A stretch of 64,000 nucleotides of DNA from Clavibacter capsici (GCF_001280205.1 NZ_CP012573.1:1736001-1800000); one strand, 5' to 3'. Positions 39,950 through 50,222 are shown, counted from the stretch's first letter. A program made the numbers and translations. The notes: generated by a model not told the origin, from the letters alone.

Positions 39950-39966
39950 TCCCACGGTCCGTGGGA
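39950..39966 (-). promoter_or_regulatory. Leader hairpin upstream of the ABC-F gene
   Basis: TCCCACG and CGTGGGA pair (7 bp) around GTC, between the -10 box at 40036-40041 and the ribosome-binding site. A 57-codon frame opening at ATG 40019 spans the hairpin and runs past the ABC-F start in another frame. Attenuation is possible but not proved. Confidence 0.3.
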
Positions 39967-40035
39967 GGTGGGCGACCCGCAGCAGAGGGGGTCGAGCCCG
40001 GTCGGTCGAGGGCGTCCATCGGACCCGACCGGTCC

Positions 40036-40041
40036 AGTGTA
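40036..40041 (-). promoter_or_regulatory. -10 box TACACT for the ABC-F gene
   Basis: TACACT on the minus strand; predicted start near 40029, giving a leader of about 108 nt. Confidence 0.4.
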
Positions 40042-40082
40042 CGAGACGACGGCGCCCGAGGGCTCCGGGGGCCCGGACGCGA

Positions 40083-40116
40083 CGACGGCCCCACCCGGGA
40101 GCGGGTGGGGCCGTCG
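40083..40116 (-). terminator. Terminator of the suf operon
   Basis: A perfect 15-bp stem (CGACGGCCCCACCCG and complement) with a GGAG loop, 25 nt after the sufT stop on the minus strand. Confidence 0.8.
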
Positions 40117-40141
40117 AGGTGGATGCGGCGCGGTGCGCGGG

Positions 40142-40477
40142 TCAGATGGAGAAGCCGAGGGCCCGCATCATGTCGCGGCCGTCGTCGGTGATCCGCTCCG
40201 GACCCCACGGCGGCATCCACACCCAGTTGATGCGGAACGCGGCCACGACGCCGTCGAGCGCCTCCGCGGTCTGCTCCTCGAGCACGTCGGTCAGCGGGCA
40301 GCCCGCCGACGTCAGCGTCATGTGGATGATGAGCGCGTCGTTCTCGTCGTCCCACGCGAGGTCGTAGATGAGCCCCAGGTCGACCACGTTGATCCCGAGC
40401 TCGGGATCCATGACGTCCTTGAGCGCCTCCTCGACCTCGTCGAACTTCTGCGGGGAGAGCGTGCTCTGCGTGCTCAC
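40142..40477 (-). CDS. sufT: SufT, MIP18/DUF59 Fe-S assembly factor
   Basis: A 111-residue DUF59 protein that helps deliver Fe-S clusters. The motifs DPELGINVVDLGLIYD and TLTSAGCPLTDVLEEQT (with the conserved Cys) are present. It is the last gene of the suf operon and overlaps sufC by GTGA. Confidence 0.92.
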   Translation of the reverse strand: MSTQSTLSPQKFDEVEEALKDVMDPELGINVVDLGLIYDLAWDDENDALIIHMTLTSAGCPLTDVLEEQTAEALDGVVAAFRINWVWMPPWGPERITDDGRDMMRALGFSI

Positions 40478-41244
40478 GCCGTCACCGTCGTGGAGGGCGT
40501 GAGGAAGCGGTCGTAGCCCTCCTCCTCGAGGCGGTCGGCGAGCTCGCGGCCGCCCTGCTCGGCGACGCGGCCCGCGACGAACACGTGCACGAAGTCGGGC
40601 TGGATGTAGCGGAGGATGCGCGTGTAGTGCGTGATGAGCAGGAGCCCGAGGCCCGTGTTCGCCTTCGCGCGGTTGACGCCCTCGGAGACGATCTTGAGCG
40701 CGTCGACGTCGAGGCCGGAGTCGGTCTCGTCGAGCACCGCGAACTTCGGCTTCAGCAGCTCGAGCTGCAGCACCTCGTTGCGCTTCTTCTCGCCGCCGGA
40801 GAAGCCCTCGTTGACGTTGCGCTCGGCGAACGCGGGGTCCATCTTGAGCGCGGCCATGGAGGTGCGGACGTCCTTGATCCAGCCGCGGATGGCCGGCGCC
40901 TCGCCGTCGATCGCGGTCTTCGCGGTGCGGAGGAAGTTGGTCGTGGTGACGCCGGGGATCTCGACCGGGTACTGCATGGCGAGGAACAGGCCCGCGCGGG
41001 CGCGCTCGTCCACCGTCATGTCGAGGACCTCGACGCCGTCGAGCGTGACCGAGCCGGAGTCGACGTGGTACTTCGGGTGACCCGCGATGGAGTACGCGAG
41101 CGTGGACTTGCCCGAGCCGTTCGGGCCCATGATCGCGTGGATCTCGCCCTCGTTGATCGTGAGGTCGACGCCCTTGAGGATCTGCTTGCGACCCTGCTCG
41201 GTGTCGACGCTGACGTGCAGGTCGGTGATGGTGAGAGTTGACAT
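40474..41244 (-). CDS. sufC: SufC, Fe-S cluster assembly ATPase
   Basis: SufC is the ATPase of the SufBC2D scaffold on which Fe-S clusters are built. The 256-residue protein has GPNGSGKSTL (Walker A), the SufC-type signature FSGGEKKRNEVLQ, and LDETDSGLDVDALK (Walker B/D loop), with VTHY replaced by ITHY. It starts at ATG 41244, 13 nt after the Rieske gene. sufS and sufU, commonly next in actinobacteria, are not here. Confidence 0.96.
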   Translation of the reverse strand: MSTLTITDLHVSVDTEQGRKQILKGVDLTINEGEIHAIMGPNGSGKSTLAYSIAGHPKYHVDSGSVTLDGVEVLDMTVDERARAGLFLAMQYPVEIPGVTTTNFLRTAKTAIDGEAPAIRGWIKDVRTSMAALKMDPAFAERNVNEGFSGGEKKRNEVLQLELLKPKFAVLDETDSGLDVDALKIVSEGVNRAKANTGLGLLLITHYTRILRYIQPDFVHVFVAGRVAEQGGRELADRLEEEGYDRFLTPSTTVTA

Positions 41245-41257
41245 GCGTGCGGTTCCT

Positions 41258-41578
41258 CTAGCTCTTCGGGGTGGTGTCGATGTGGATGTCGCCGTCCACG
41301 ATCGTCACGGGGTAGACGGGGACGGGCTCGTAGGCCGGCAGCGTGCGCGGCTTGCCCGTCTCGAGGGAGAACTTCGACCCGTGGGCCCAGCACTCCAGGG
41401 TGTCGCCCTCGACGAAGCCCTCCGCCAGCGAGATGTCGCCGTGCGTGCAGGTGTCGCCGATGGCGTGCACCGTGCCCGAGGAGTCCTTGACGAGGGCGAT
41501 GGCGAGGCCCTCGACCTCGATGCGGAGCGCCTCGTTGACGTCGAGGTCGTCGACGGCGCAGATGCGGACGGCGGTCAT
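41258..41578 (-). CDS. Rieske-type ferredoxin of the suf operon
   Basis: A 106-residue [2Fe-2S] ferredoxin with CTH and CWAH (Cys-x-His ... Cys-x2-His) ligands in DTCTHGDISLAEGF and LECWAHGSKF. It is the bifunctional-ferredoxin (BphA3/NdmX-like) type often encoded inside actinobacterial suf operons between sufD and sufC. It probably donates electrons to or carries clusters for assembly; the true role is not settled. ATG 41578 overlaps the sufD stop by 4 bp. Confidence 0.92.
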   Translation of the reverse strand: MTAVRICAVDDLDVNEALRIEVEGLAIALVKDSSGTVHAIGDTCTHGDISLAEGFVEGDTLECWAHGSKFSLETGKPRTLPAYEPVPVYPVTIVDGDIHIDTTPKS

Positions 41579-42783
41579 CGGACGACCGCCCCGGTGGACG
41601 TGCCGGCGAGCTCGGCCTCGATGGCGGACTGCAGCCGCTCCTCGAGGTCGGGGACGCCGATCTGCTGCACGATCTCGCTGAGGAAGCCGCGGACGACGAG
41701 GCGGCGCGCCTCCTCCTCCGTGATCCCGCGGGCCTGCAGGTAGAACAGCTGCTCGTCGTCGAAGCGGCCCGTGGCGCTCGCGTGACCGGCGCCGGCGATG
41801 TCGCCGGTCTCGATCTCGAGGTTCGGGATCGAGTCGGCGCGCGTGCCGTCCGTGAGCACGAGGTTGCGGTTCTGCTCGTAGCTGTCGGTGCCGGGCGCCG
41901 AGCGGCGGATGAGCACGTCGCCGATCCACACCGTGCGAGCACCGGCGCCCTGGAGCGCGCCCTTGTAGGTGACGCGGCTGCGGGTGTTCGGAGCGTCGTG
42001 GTCGACGTAGACCTGCTGCTCGAGGTGCTGGCCCGCGTCGGCGAAGTACACGCCGAGGAGCTCGCCGTCGGCGCCCTCGTTCGAGAGGTGCGCGGAGGGG
42101 TTGACGCGGACGATGGATCCGCCGAGCGTCACCACCACGTGCTTGAGCTTGGCGTCCCGGCCGACGACGGCCTGGTGCGCGGCCAGGTGGCGCGCCTCGT
42201 CGTCCCACTGCTGCACGGTCACGACCGTGAGCTCGGCCTGGTCGCCGACGACGATCTCCACGTTCTCCGCGAGGGAGGCGGAGCCGGCGTTGTCGAGGAT
42301 GACGACGCCGCGGCTGAAGGGGGCGGCGGTGATCAGGGTGTGCGCGGCACGCGGCGCGGAGCCGAGCTCGGAGCGGCCGACCGTGACGGTGACCGGCTCC
42401 TCCCCCGAGACCTCGATGGCGAGCGCCTCGCCGAAGGACGACCAGGCGTTGGCCTGGGCGCGGTCCTCGGGGGCTCCGGCCGTGCCGATGCGGGCGTCGT
42501 CCCGGGGGATCCAGGAGACGGACGCGCCGGCGGCCTCGGAGCTGGTGACCTCGTAGCGCGAGCCGTCGAGCTCACCCGAGATGAGGTCGTCGAGCCGGCG
42601 GACGGGCGTCAGCTTCCAGACGGCCTCGCGGCCGGTGACGGCGTCGAACGCCTCGACGTCCGTGGACGTGAAGCGCTCGGAGCGGGTCTGGATGGGGATG
42701 ACGCCCCACCCCCCGTCGGTGTGCGGTCGGGCGCCGTTCCCCAGGGGGGCGACGGCTTCGGTGGTGGCGAGTGGGGTCGTCAT
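41575..42783 (-). CDS. sufD: SufD, Fe-S scaffold subunit
   Basis: A 402-residue SufD of the SufBC2D complex. The beta-helix core is visible in the C-terminal half (NTRSRVTYKGALQGAGARTVWIGDVLIRR), with the conserved His of the SufB/D interface in the area (NEGADGELLGVYFADAGQHLEQQVYVDHDAPNT). The ATG at 42783 directly follows the sufB stop with no gap. Confidence 0.94.
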   Translation of the reverse strand: MTTPLATTEAVAPLGNGARPHTDGGWGVIPIQTRSERFTSTDVEAFDAVTGREAVWKLTPVRRLDDLISGELDGSRYEVTSSEAAGASVSWIPRDDARIGTAGAPEDRAQANAWSSFGEALAIEVSGEEPVTVTVGRSELGSAPRAAHTLITAAPFSRGVVILDNAGSASLAENVEIVVGDQAELTVVTVQQWDDEARHLAAHQAVVGRDAKLKHVVVTLGGSIVRVNPSAHLSNEGADGELLGVYFADAGQHLEQQVYVDHDAPNTRSRVTYKGALQGAGARTVWIGDVLIRRSAPGTDSYEQNRNLVLTDGTRADSIPNLEIETGDIAGAGHASATGRFDDEQLFYLQARGITEEEARRLVVRGFLSEIVQQIGVPDLEERLQSAIEAELAGTSTGAVVR

Positions 42784-44202
42784 CTAGCCGACGGATCCTT
42801 CCATGCCCATCTCGATGAGCTTGTTGAGTTCGAGCGCGTACTCCATGGGGAGCTCGCGGGCGATGGGCTCGATGAAGCCGCGGACGATCATGGCCATGGC
42901 CTCGTCCTCGGGCATGCCCCGGCTCATCAGGTAGAACAGCTGCTCCTCGCTGACGCGCGAGACGGTCGCCTCGTGGCCGAGCTGCACGTCGTCCACGCGG
43001 ATGTCGATCGCGGGGTACGTGTCGGAGCGGGAGATGGTGTCGACCAGCAGCGCGTCGCAGCGGACGGTGTTGGCCGAGTGGTGGGCGGCCGCGTCCACGC
43101 GGATCTCGCCGCGGTAGCCGGCCCGGCCGCCGCCGCGCGCGATGGACTTCGAGACGATCGACGACTGCGTGTACGGCGCCATGTGCACCATCTTCGCGCC
43201 GGCGTCCTGGTGCTGGCCGGGGCCCGCGAAGGCGACCGACAGGGTCTCGCCCTTGGCGCGCTCGCCCATGAGGTAGATGGAGGGGTACTTCATCGTGACC
43301 TTCGAGCCGATGTTGCCGTCGATCCACTCCATGGTCGCGCCCTCGGCCGCCGTGGCGCGCTTGGTGACGAGGTTGTAGACGTTGTTCGACCAGTTCTGGA
43401 TGGTCGTGTACCGGACGCGGGCGTCCTTCTTCACGATGATCTCGACGACCGCGGAGTGCAGCGAGTCGGACTTGTAGATGGGCGCGGTGCAGCCCTCGAT
43501 GTAGTGGACGTAGCTGCCCTCGTCCGCGATGATCAGCGTCCGTTCGAACTGGCCCATGTTCTCGGTGTTGATGCGGAAGTACGCCTGCAGCGGGATCTCC
43601 ACGTGCACGCCCTTGGGCACGTACACGAACGAGCCGCCCGACCAGACGGCCGTGTTCAGCGCGGCGAACTTGTTGTCGCCGGCCGGGATGACCGTGCCGA
43701 AGTACTCCTTGAACAGGTCCGGGTGCTCGCGCAGCGCCGTGTCGGTGTCCATGAAGATGACGCCCTGGTCCTCGAGGTCCTTCTGGATCGAGTGGAAGAC
43801 GACCTCGGACTCGTACTGGGCCGCGACGCCGGAGACGAGGCGCTGGCGCTCCGCCTCGGGGATGCCGAGCCGCTCGTACGTGTTCTTGATGTCGTCGGGC
43901 AGGTCCTCCCACGTCTGGGCCTGCTTCTCCGTGGAGCGCACGAAGTACTTGATGTTGTCGAAGTCGATGCCCGACAGGTCGGCGCCCCAGGTCGGCATGG
44001 GCTTCCGCCCGAAGAGCTCGTAGCCCTTCATCCGGTTGGCGAGCATCCACTCGGGCTCGCTCTTGCGCCGCGAGATGTCGGCGACGACCTCGGGCGAGAT
44101 GCCGCGCTTCGCGGACGCACCGGCGACATCGGAGTCGGACCAGCCGAACTCGTACTGCCCCAGGCTCTCGAGCTCGGGTCGGTCGATGAGCACATCTGAC
44201 AT
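42784..44202 (-). CDS. sufB: SufB, Fe-S scaffold subunit
   Basis: A 472-residue SufB, the first gene of the operon. It contains the conserved Cys region ([24 protein letters not shown]) and the Arg/Glu-rich core, and the SufB C-terminus ([22 protein letters not shown]). The start at ATG 44202 follows CAGGAAAGCAGG; the frame continues upstream but is not conserved-looking. No sufR repressor gene precedes it; the divergent neighbour is ctaA. Confidence 0.96.
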   Translation of the reverse strand: MSDVLIDRPELESLGQYEFGWSDSDVAGASAKRGISPEVVADISRRKSEPEWMLANRMKGYELFGRKPMPTWGADLSGIDFDNIKYFVRSTEKQAQTWEDLPDDIKNTYERLGIPEAERQRLVSGVAAQYESEVVFHSIQKDLEDQGVIFMDTDTALREHPDLFKEYFGTVIPAGDNKFAALNTAVWSGGSFVYVPKGVHVEIPLQAYFRINTENMGQFERTLIIADEGSYVHYIEGCTAPIYKSDSLHSAVVEIIVKKDARVRYTTIQNWSNNVYNLVTKRATAAEGATMEWIDGNIGSKVTMKYPSIYLMGERAKGETLSVAFAGPGQHQDAGAKMVHMAPYTQSSIVSKSIARGGGRAGYRGEIRVDAAAHHSANTVRCDALLVDTISRSDTYPAIDIRVDDVQLGHEATVSRVSEEQLFYLMSRGMPEDEAMAMIVRGFIEPIARELPMEYALELNKLIEMGMEGSVG

Positions 44203-44337
44203 GGCTACCTGCTTTCCTGACGATCTGGGCGTATCAGCGCCGTATCGGCATACCCCCCGCACGGCGACGCCGCTTCGGTGACGAGAGGAAGACTGTGGGT
44301 GTCCGGGATGCGGCGGCTTCACGCCTCGCACCCCTCT

Positions 44338-44343
44338 TAGGAT
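44338..44343 (+). promoter_or_regulatory. -10 box TAGGAT, ctaA side of the sufB/ctaA spacer
   Basis: TAGGAT on plus, about 124 nt before the ctaA start. The 264-bp spacer holds both promoters; no clear -10 was found for sufB, though TATGCC and GATACG lie within 45 nt of its ribosome-binding site. Confidence 0.3.
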
Positions 44344-44466
44344 GAACACGAACGCGGGTGGACTTGTTCCCGCCGTCCTCGCTGACGTGCCGGATGCTGC
44401 AAGCACCGACGTGTTCCATGAACCACCCGATTCTACGGGCAATCCAGCGGGCGCGGAAGGCAGGCA

Positions 44467-45477
44467 GTGACTCACGGCACCGATGCGGGGCAGTCTCCCA
44501 GTGGGAGCGTGCTAGGTCAGACCACCATGGTGGCGAGGAGGCTGCGGGAGCGGCTGCCGGACGGGATCACGCGGGCCACCCGCGTGCTCGTCTGGACGAC
44601 CCTCGTCGTGCAGACGCTCGTCGTGGGCACGGGCGGGCTCGTCCGGCTCACGGGGTCCGGGCTCGGCTGCCCCACGTGGCCCCGGTGCACCGCCGACTCG
44701 TTCGTCTCCACGCCGGAGATGGGCGTCCACGGGATCATCGAGTTCGGCAACCGCCTGCTCACCTTCGTGCTCGTGATCGTCGCCGTCGCCACGTTCCTCG
44801 CGGTGCTCCGGCTCCGCGGCCGCGGGCGCGGCGTGTTCTCCCTCGCGCTCGCGATCGGCCTCGGCATCCCGGCGCAGGGCGTCATCGGCGGCATCACGGT
44901 GCTCACGGGCCTCAACCCCTACGTGGTCGGCCTGCACTTCGTCGTGTCGGTGGTGCTCGTGGTGCTGTCGACCGTGCTGGTCTGGCGCACCTACCACCCG
45001 CTCGACGAGGCCGAGCGGTCGGTGCCGTCGTCGTTCCTGGGCCTCGCGCGAGCCACGGCGGCGGTCGTCGGCGTCACGATCCTCGTCGGCATCGTCGTCA
45101 CCGGATCCGGCCCCCACGCGGGGGACCAGGGCGCCGCGCGCAACGGCCTCGACCCCGAGCTGCTGCAGCACGTGCACAGCTGGCCGGCGTACACGACGTT
45201 CGCGCTCACCGTCGTGCTCGTCGCCATCGCCGCGCGGAACCGCTGGAAGGCGGTCTCGCGCTGGACGCGGGCGCTCCTCGCGGTGGAGCTCGTGCAGATC
45301 GCCGTCGGGCTCATCCAGGCGCGCACCGGGCTGCCCGAGTTCCTCGTCGGGCTCCACATGGTGCTCGCCTGCCTGCTCGCCTCCGCGATGACCGCGACCC
45401 TGCTGAGCACGACGCGACGCGCCGACACGCTGCGCCTCACCCCCGCCGAGGTGCGCCGGTCCGCCCACGTCGGCTGA
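44467..45477 (+). CDS. ctaA: Heme A synthase CtaA
   Basis: CtaA oxidises heme O to heme A for aa3-type cytochrome oxidase. The 336-residue protein has about eight membrane helices and the four conserved His in [29 protein letters not shown] and GLHMVLAC. The N-terminal signature [23 protein letters not shown] is complete. The start is GTG 44467 with GGAAGG upstream; an internal ATG at 44527 is possible. Confidence 0.94.
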   Translation: MTHGTDAGQSPSGSVLGQTTMVARRLRERLPDGITRATRVLVWTTLVVQTLVVGTGGLVRLTGSGLGCPTWPRCTADSFVSTPEMGVHGIIEFGNRLLTFVLVIVAVATFLAVLRLRGRGRGVFSLALAIGLGIPAQGVIGGITVLTGLNPYVVGLHFVVSVVLVVLSTVLVWRTYHPLDEAERSVPSSFLGLARATAAVVGVTILVGIVVTGSGPHAGDQGAARNGLDPELLQHVHSWPAYTTFALTVVLVAIAARNRWKAVSRWTRALLAVELVQIAVGLIQARTGLPEFLVGLHMVLACLLASAMTATLLSTTRRADTLRLTPAEVRRSAHVG

Positions 45478-45497
45478 TCCCCCGCCAGCTCCTCCCC

Positions 45498-45531
45498 GAC
45501 GCCCGCCCGAGCCCCGCTCGCGGCGGGCGTC
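45498..45531 (+). terminator. Terminator after ctaA
   Basis: GACGCCCGCC pairs with GGCGGGCGTC (10 bp) and an inner CGAG/CTCG extends it, 20 nt after the ctaA stop. Confidence 0.65.
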
Positions 45532-45570
45532 GTCGCGTGGGGAGGGCGTCAGCGTGTCGGCGACCCGGGG

Positions 45571-45620
45571 CCGCGACGATGCCCGCCGACCGCGCGTCCC
45601 GAAGGACGCGGGCGTCGCGG
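45571..45620. other. Nested hairpin in the ctaA-ctaB spacer
   Basis: An outer 8-bp stem (CCGCGACG with CGTCGCGG) encloses an inner hairpin CGCGTCC-CGAA-GGACGCG and a small CCCG/CGGG pairing. It lies between the convergent ctaA and ctaB genes; it may be the ctaB terminator. The rest of the 291-bp spacer (45478-45768) holds no gene that I can support. Confidence 0.4.
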
Positions 45621-45768
45621 GGCCGCCGACGAGTCGGGTCGTCCCATGCGAGGCGCGACCGGATCCGCGCGGCTCCCTCCGCGCGGCACGCGTGCATGTG
45701 CGCAAGGCAGCGCAGGCCGGGCGCAGCAGCATCCGCGCGGGGCGGACCTCAGCAGGTGGCGGCGCGGA

Positions 45769-46689
45769 TCAGAACGGCAGCAGCGGGTCGACGCCGACCG
45801 CGAGGAAGAGCAGCGAGAGGTACGAGATGGACGCGTGGAAGACGCGCATCGGCTTGATCGTCTCGTGGCGCACCGCGAGGTCGTACAGGCGGTGCGTCTC
45901 GTACACGAACCAGCCGCCGCCGGCGAGGGCCGCGACGGTGTAGACGAGGCCCATGCCGGCCACCGGGATGAGCAGCAGCGAGCAGGCGAGCGTCGCCCAC
46001 GCGTAGAGGATCGTCTGCAGACCCACGGCCGCACGGCCGCGGACGACCGCGAGCATCGGCACGTTGACCGAGGCGTAGTCGTCGCGGTACTTCATGGACA
46101 GCGGCCAGTAGTGCGGCGGCGTCCAGAGGAACACGATCATGAAGAGGATGACGGGCGCCCAGGAGATGTCGCCCGTGACCGCGGCCCAGCCGATGAGGAC
46201 GGGCATGCAGCCGGCGGCACCGCCCCAGACGATGTTCTGCGGCGTGCGGCGCTTGAGCCACAGCGTGTAGACGAAGACGTAGAAGAGGATCGCGGCGAGC
46301 GAGAGCGCCGCGGCGAGCCAGTTCGAGATGACGCCGAGCCAGACGATGCTCGCGACGCCGATGATCCAGGCGAAGACGAGGGCCTCGCGGTCCGTCAGCT
46401 CGCCCGTCACGAGGGGGCGACGCTGCGTGCGCTTCATGACGCGGTCGATGTCGCGGTCGATGTAGCAGTTGAAGGCGTTGGCGCTGCCCGCGCTCAGGGC
46501 ACCGCCCACGAGGACGCCGAGGATCAGCCAGGGGTTCGGCCATCCGCCCTGGGCGAGGATCATGACGGGCGCGGTGGTCACGAGCAGGAGCTCGATGACC
46601 CGCGGCTTCGTCAGTGCGACGTACGCCTTGGTCTTCCTCGCCACGCCGATCGTCTCCCGATCGACCCGACTCTGCACCGCAACGTTCAT
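45769..46689 (-). CDS. ctaB: Protoheme IX farnesyltransferase CtaB
   Basis: CtaB adds a farnesyl chain to heme B to make heme O. The 306-residue membrane protein belongs to the UbiA prenyltransferase family: [23 protein letters not shown] contains the first Asp-rich motif and [12 protein letters not shown] the second. About eight helices. ATG 46689 has AGAGGT upstream. Divergent from the pentose-phosphate operon, as in other actinobacteria where ctaB and tkt are neighbours. Confidence 0.95.
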   Translation of the reverse strand: MNVAVQSRVDRETIGVARKTKAYVALTKPRVIELLLVTTAPVMILAQGGWPNPWLILGVLVGGALSAGSANAFNCYIDRDIDRVMKRTQRRPLVTGELTDREALVFAWIIGVASIVWLGVISNWLAAALSLAAILFYVFVYTLWLKRRTPQNIVWGGAAGCMPVLIGWAAVTGDISWAPVILFMIVFLWTPPHYWPLSMKYRDDYASVNVPMLAVVRGRAAVGLQTILYAWATLACSLLLIPVAGMGLVYTVAALAGGGWFVYETHRLYDLAVRHETIKPMRVFHASISYLSLLFLAVGVDPLLPF

Positions 46690-46721
46690 CGCACCTCTAA
46701 CTCGCCGGACATTCCGTCCCC

Positions 46722-46727
46722 ATGGTA
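46722..46727 (-). promoter_or_regulatory. -10 box TACCAT for ctaB
   Basis: TACCAT on the minus strand, 32 nt before the ctaB ATG. Confidence 0.35.
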
Positions 46728-46806
46728 GGCCACGGCACCTGCGAGCCGAGCCGCGTCGGGCCCGTCGCGACGGGCTCGGAACACCTGGGGCCGAGTGGGT
46801 GTTCCC

Positions 46807-46812
46807 TATACT
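46807..46812 (+). promoter_or_regulatory. -10 box TATACT for the tkt operon
   Basis: TATACT, close to consensus, 51 nt before the tkt GTG; stronger than most -10 boxes in this window, in keeping with a central-metabolism operon. Confidence 0.55.
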
Positions 46813-46863
46813 GATAGGCGGTCCGGCTGGGCCTCCCCCCATCTTCAGAAGGGCTAGAACCAA

Positions 46864-48954
46864 GTGGCAGAATTGCAATGGGACCCCATCGACAGCAAGG
46901 CGGTCGACACCGCACGGATCCTCGCCGCGGACGCGGTGGAGAAGGTCGGAAACGGTCACCCCGGCACCGCCATGAGCCTGGCCCCGGCGGCCTACCTCCT
47001 GTTCCAGAAGGTCATGCGCCGCGACCCGTCCGACAGCACCTGGATCGGTCGCGACCGGTTCATCCTCTCGGTGGGCCACAGCTCGCTCACGCAGTACACC
47101 CAGTTCTTCCTCGGCGGCTACGGCCTCGAGATCGAGGACCTCCAGGCCCTCCGCACGTGGGACTCCAAGACCCCGGGGCACCCCGAGTACGGCCACACCG
47201 ACGGCGTCGAGATCACCACCGGCCCCCTCGGCCAGGGCCTCGCCTCGTCGGTGGGCTTCGCCTACGCCGCCCGCTACGAGCGCGGCCTGTTCGACCCGGA
47301 GGCGCCCGCGGGCGAGAGCCCCTTCGACCACTTCGTGTACGTGATCGCCGGCGACGGCGACATGCAGGAGGGCATCACCTCCGAGGCCTCCTCCCTCGCG
47401 GGGCACCAGGAGCTCGGCAACCTCATCGCGATCTACGACAGCAACCAGATCTCGATCGAGGACGACACCGACATCGCGTTCACCGAGGACGTGGCCGCGC
47501 GCTACGAGTCCTACGGCTGGCACGTGCAGCACGTCGACTGGAAGAAGACCGGCGAGTACGTCGAGGACGTCCAGGAGCTGTTCGACGCCGTCGAGGCCGC
47601 CAAGGCCGAGACGCGCAAGCCGTCGCTGATCATCCTCAAGACGATCATCGGCTGGCCCTCCCCCAAGAAGCAGAACTCGGGCAAGATCCACGGCTCCGCC
47701 CTCGGCGCCGAGGAGCTCGCGGCCGTCAAGCAGATCGTCGGCTTCGACCCCGAGAAGAGCTTCGAGGTGCCGGACGGCGTCCTCGAGCACACCCGCCAGG
47801 CCGTCGAGCGCGGCCAGCAGCAGCACCGCGAGTGGGACGAGAAGCTCGCCGCGTGGGCCCAGGCGAACCCCGAGCGCAAGACGCTGCTCGACCGCGTCCT
47901 CGCCGGCGACGCCCCCGAGGGCCTCGACGAGGCGCTCCCCGTGTTCCCCGCGGGCAAGGACGTCTCGACGCGCGCCGCGTCCGGCAAGGTCATCAACGCC
48001 ATCGCCGAGGTCATGCCCGAGCTGTGGGGCGGCTCCGCCGACCTCGCGGAGTCGAACAACACGACCATCGAGTCGGCGCCGTCCTTCGTGCCCGCCGAGC
48101 GCTCCACCGACATGTGGAAGGGCGACCCCTACGGCCGCGTCCTCCACTTCGGCATCCGCGAGCACGCCATGGGCGCGATCCTCAACGGCATCGTCCTGCA
48201 CGGCAACACCCGCCCCTTCGGCGGCACGTTCCTCATCTTCAGCGACTACATGCGCCCGGCGGTCCGTCTCGCCGCGCTCATGAAGGCGCCGTCGATCTTC
48301 GTCTGGACGCACGACTCGGTCGCCCTCGGCGGCGACGGGCCGACGCACCAGCCGGTGGAGCAGCTCGCCAGCCTCCGCGCCATCCCGGGCCTCGACGTCA
48401 TCCGCCCCGCGGACGCCAACGAGACCGCCCAGGCGTGGAAGACCATCCTCACGCGCCGCATGGGCCCGGCGGGTCTCGCGCTCTCGCGCCAGAACCTGCC
48501 CGTCGTCGAGCGCGGCACGGGCGAGGCCACGGCCACCGAGTACGCCTCGGCCGCGGGCGTCGCCAAGGGCGCCTACGTCCTCGCCGACGCCGAGGGCACG
48601 CCCGACGTGATCCTCATCGCCACGGGCTCCGAGGTGCAGTTCGCGCTGGAGGCCCGCGAGGCCCTCGCCGCGGACGGCGTCCAGGCCCGCGTCGTCAGCG
48701 CCCCGAGCCTCGAGTGGTTCGAGGAGCAGGACGCCGCGTACAAGGAGCACGTCCTCCCCGAGGCGGTCGCCGCGCGCGTCTCCGTCGAGGCGGGCGTCTC
48801 GCTCTCCTGGAAGCAGTACGTCGGGCACCACGGCCGCAGCATCTCGATCGAGCACTTCGGCGCCAGCGCCGAGTACGAGGTCCTGTACCGCGAGTTCGGC
48901 ATCACGACGGAGGCCGTCGTGGCCGCCGCCAAGGAGTCCATCGCCTCCCTCTAG
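46864..48954 (+). CDS. tkt: Transketolase
   Basis: Transketolase moves two-carbon units between sugar phosphates with thiamine diphosphate. The 696-residue enzyme has the TPP motif [20 protein letters not shown]...IYDSN, the substrate-binding HSSLTQY and PGHPE parts, and the pyrimidine-domain motif ending [11 protein letters not shown]. The GTG at 46864 has AAGGG about 10 nt upstream. It is first of six genes covering both pentose-phosphate branches; a hairpin at 49046-49071 separates it from tal. Confidence 0.97.
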   Translation: MAELQWDPIDSKAVDTARILAADAVEKVGNGHPGTAMSLAPAAYLLFQKVMRRDPSDSTWIGRDRFILSVGHSSLTQYTQFFLGGYGLEIEDLQALRTWDSKTPGHPEYGHTDGVEITTGPLGQGLASSVGFAYAARYERGLFDPEAPAGESPFDHFVYVIAGDGDMQEGITSEASSLAGHQELGNLIAIYDSNQISIEDDTDIAFTEDVAARYESYGWHVQHVDWKKTGEYVEDVQELFDAVEAAKAETRKPSLIILKTIIGWPSPKKQNSGKIHGSALGAEELAAVKQIVGFDPEKSFEVPDGVLEHTRQAVERGQQQHREWDEKLAAWAQANPERKTLLDRVLAGDAPEGLDEALPVFPAGKDVSTRAASGKVINAIAEVMPELWGGSADLAESNNTTIESAPSFVPAERSTDMWKGDPYGRVLHFGIREHAMGAILNGIVLHGNTRPFGGTFLIFSDYMRPAVRLAALMKAPSIFVWTHDSVALGGDGPTHQPVEQLASLRAIPGLDVIRPADANETAQAWKTILTRRMGPAGLALSRQNLPVVERGTGEATATEYASAAGVAKGAYVLADAEGTPDVILIATGSEVQFALEAREALAADGVQARVVSAPSLEWFEEQDAAYKEHVLPEAVAARVSVEAGVSLSWKQYVGHHGRSISIEHFGASAEYEVLYREFGITTEAVVAAAKESIASL

Positions 48955-49045
48955 CAGCTGACGAGGAGCGGGGCGGCCGAGCTGCTCCGCTCCCCGCCGG
49001 CTCACCCCGACCGTCCCGCCCCACCGGCGCCTCGGACGGGTGACC

Positions 49046-49071
49046 GGAGGGGCGCGTGCGCGCGCCCCTCC
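49046..49071 (+). terminator. Hairpin in the tkt-tal spacer
   Basis: A perfect 11-bp stem (GGAGGGGCGCG and complement) with a TGCG loop, 35 nt before the tal start. A C-rich run follows instead of T's, so partial termination or mRNA processing/stabilisation is more likely than full termination. Confidence 0.55.
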
Positions 49072-49106
49072 CCCCGAACCCCTCCAACCAGCACGAAGAA
49101 GGCAAC

Positions 49107-50222
49107 ATGACCGACACCACTTCCCCCACCGCGCAGCTCTCCGCCGCGGGCGTCAGCATCTGGCTCGACGACCTGTCCCGCGAGCGCATCGATGCCAAGG
49201 GCATCGAGAAGGTGATCGCCGAGCGCGACGTCGTCGGCATCACGACGAACCCCACCATCTTCGCGTCGGCCCTCGCCAAGGGCGAGGCGTACGACGCCCA
49301 GGTCCGCGAGCTCGCGGCCGACGGCGCCGACGTCGACCGCGCGGTCTTCGAGATCACCACCCGCGACGTCGGCGAGGCCGCGCGCATCTTCCGCCCCGTC
49401 TACGACCGCACCGCCGGCTTCGACGGCCGCGTCTCCATCGAGGTCTCCCCCGACTTCGCCAACGACACCCAGGCGACCATCGACGAGGCCCACAAGCTGT
49501 GGGACAAGATCGCCGAGCCCAACGTCATGATCAAGATCCCCGCGACCCGCGAGGGCCTCGAGGCGATCACCGAGGTCATCGGCGCCGGCATCAGCGTCAA
49601 CGTCACCCTGATCTTCAGCCTCGAGCGCTACCGCGAGGTCATCAACGCGTACCTCACCGGCCTCGAGAAGGCCAAGGCAGCGGGCATCGACCTGTCGACC
49701 ATCCACTCGGTCGCCTCCTTCTTCGTGTCGCGCGTCGACACCGAGATCGACAAGCGCCTCGACGCGCTCGGCACGGACGAGGCCACCGCGCTCAAGAGCA
49801 AGGCCGGCGTCGCCAACGCGCAGCTCGCCTACCAGGCGTTCGAGCAGACCTTCGCGTCCGAGCGGGCCCAGGGCCTCCTCGGCGCCGGCGCCAACAAGCA
49901 GCGCCCCCTCTGGGCCTCGACGGGCGTCAAGAGCCCCGACCTGCCCGACACGCTCTACGTCACGCAGCTCGTCGCCGCGGACGTGGTCAACACGATGCCG
50001 GAGAAGACGCTCGACGCGACCTTCGACCACGGCGTCATCGAGGGCGACACCATCACCGGGTCCTACGACGCCGCGAACGACGTCCTCAACCGCGTCGACG
50101 CGCTCGGCATCTCCTACAAGGAGGTCACCGAGCTCCTCGAGACCGAGGGCGTCGAGAAGTTCAAGGTGTCGTGGAGCGAGCTCATCGAGACCGTGACGAA
50201 CGCCCTGGACGGCGCCAAGTGA
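49107..50222 (+). CDS. tal: Transaldolase
   Basis: Transaldolase moves dihydroxyacetone units through a Lys Schiff base; the motif [16 protein letters not shown] carries that Lys. The 371 residues fit the larger actinobacterial class (TalB-like with C-terminal extension). [11 protein letters not shown] and GITTNPTIF are present. The start at ATG 49107 has GAAGAAGG upstream; the longer open frame into the spacer is not used. Overlaps pgi by GTGA. Confidence 0.96.
   Translation: MTDTTSPTAQLSAAGVSIWLDDLSRERIDAKGIEKVIAERDVVGITTNPTIFASALAKGEAYDAQVRELAADGADVDRAVFEITTRDVGEAARIFRPVYDRTAGFDGRVSIEVSPDFANDTQATIDEAHKLWDKIAEPNVMIKIPATREGLEAITEVIGAGISVNVTLIFSLERYREVINAYLTGLEKAKAAGIDLSTIHSVASFFVSRVDTEIDKRLDALGTDEATALKSKAGVANAQLAYQAFEQTFASERAQGLLGAGANKQRPLWASTGVKSPDLPDTLYVTQLVAADVVNTMPEKTLDATFDHGVIEGDTITGSYDAANDVLNRVDALGISYKEVTELLETEGVEKFKVSWSELIETVTNALDGAK

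Noticed and set aside
45769-49005. 1078-codon minus-strand frame
   Set aside because: The C-terminal 306 codons are ctaB; the rest is antisense to tkt.
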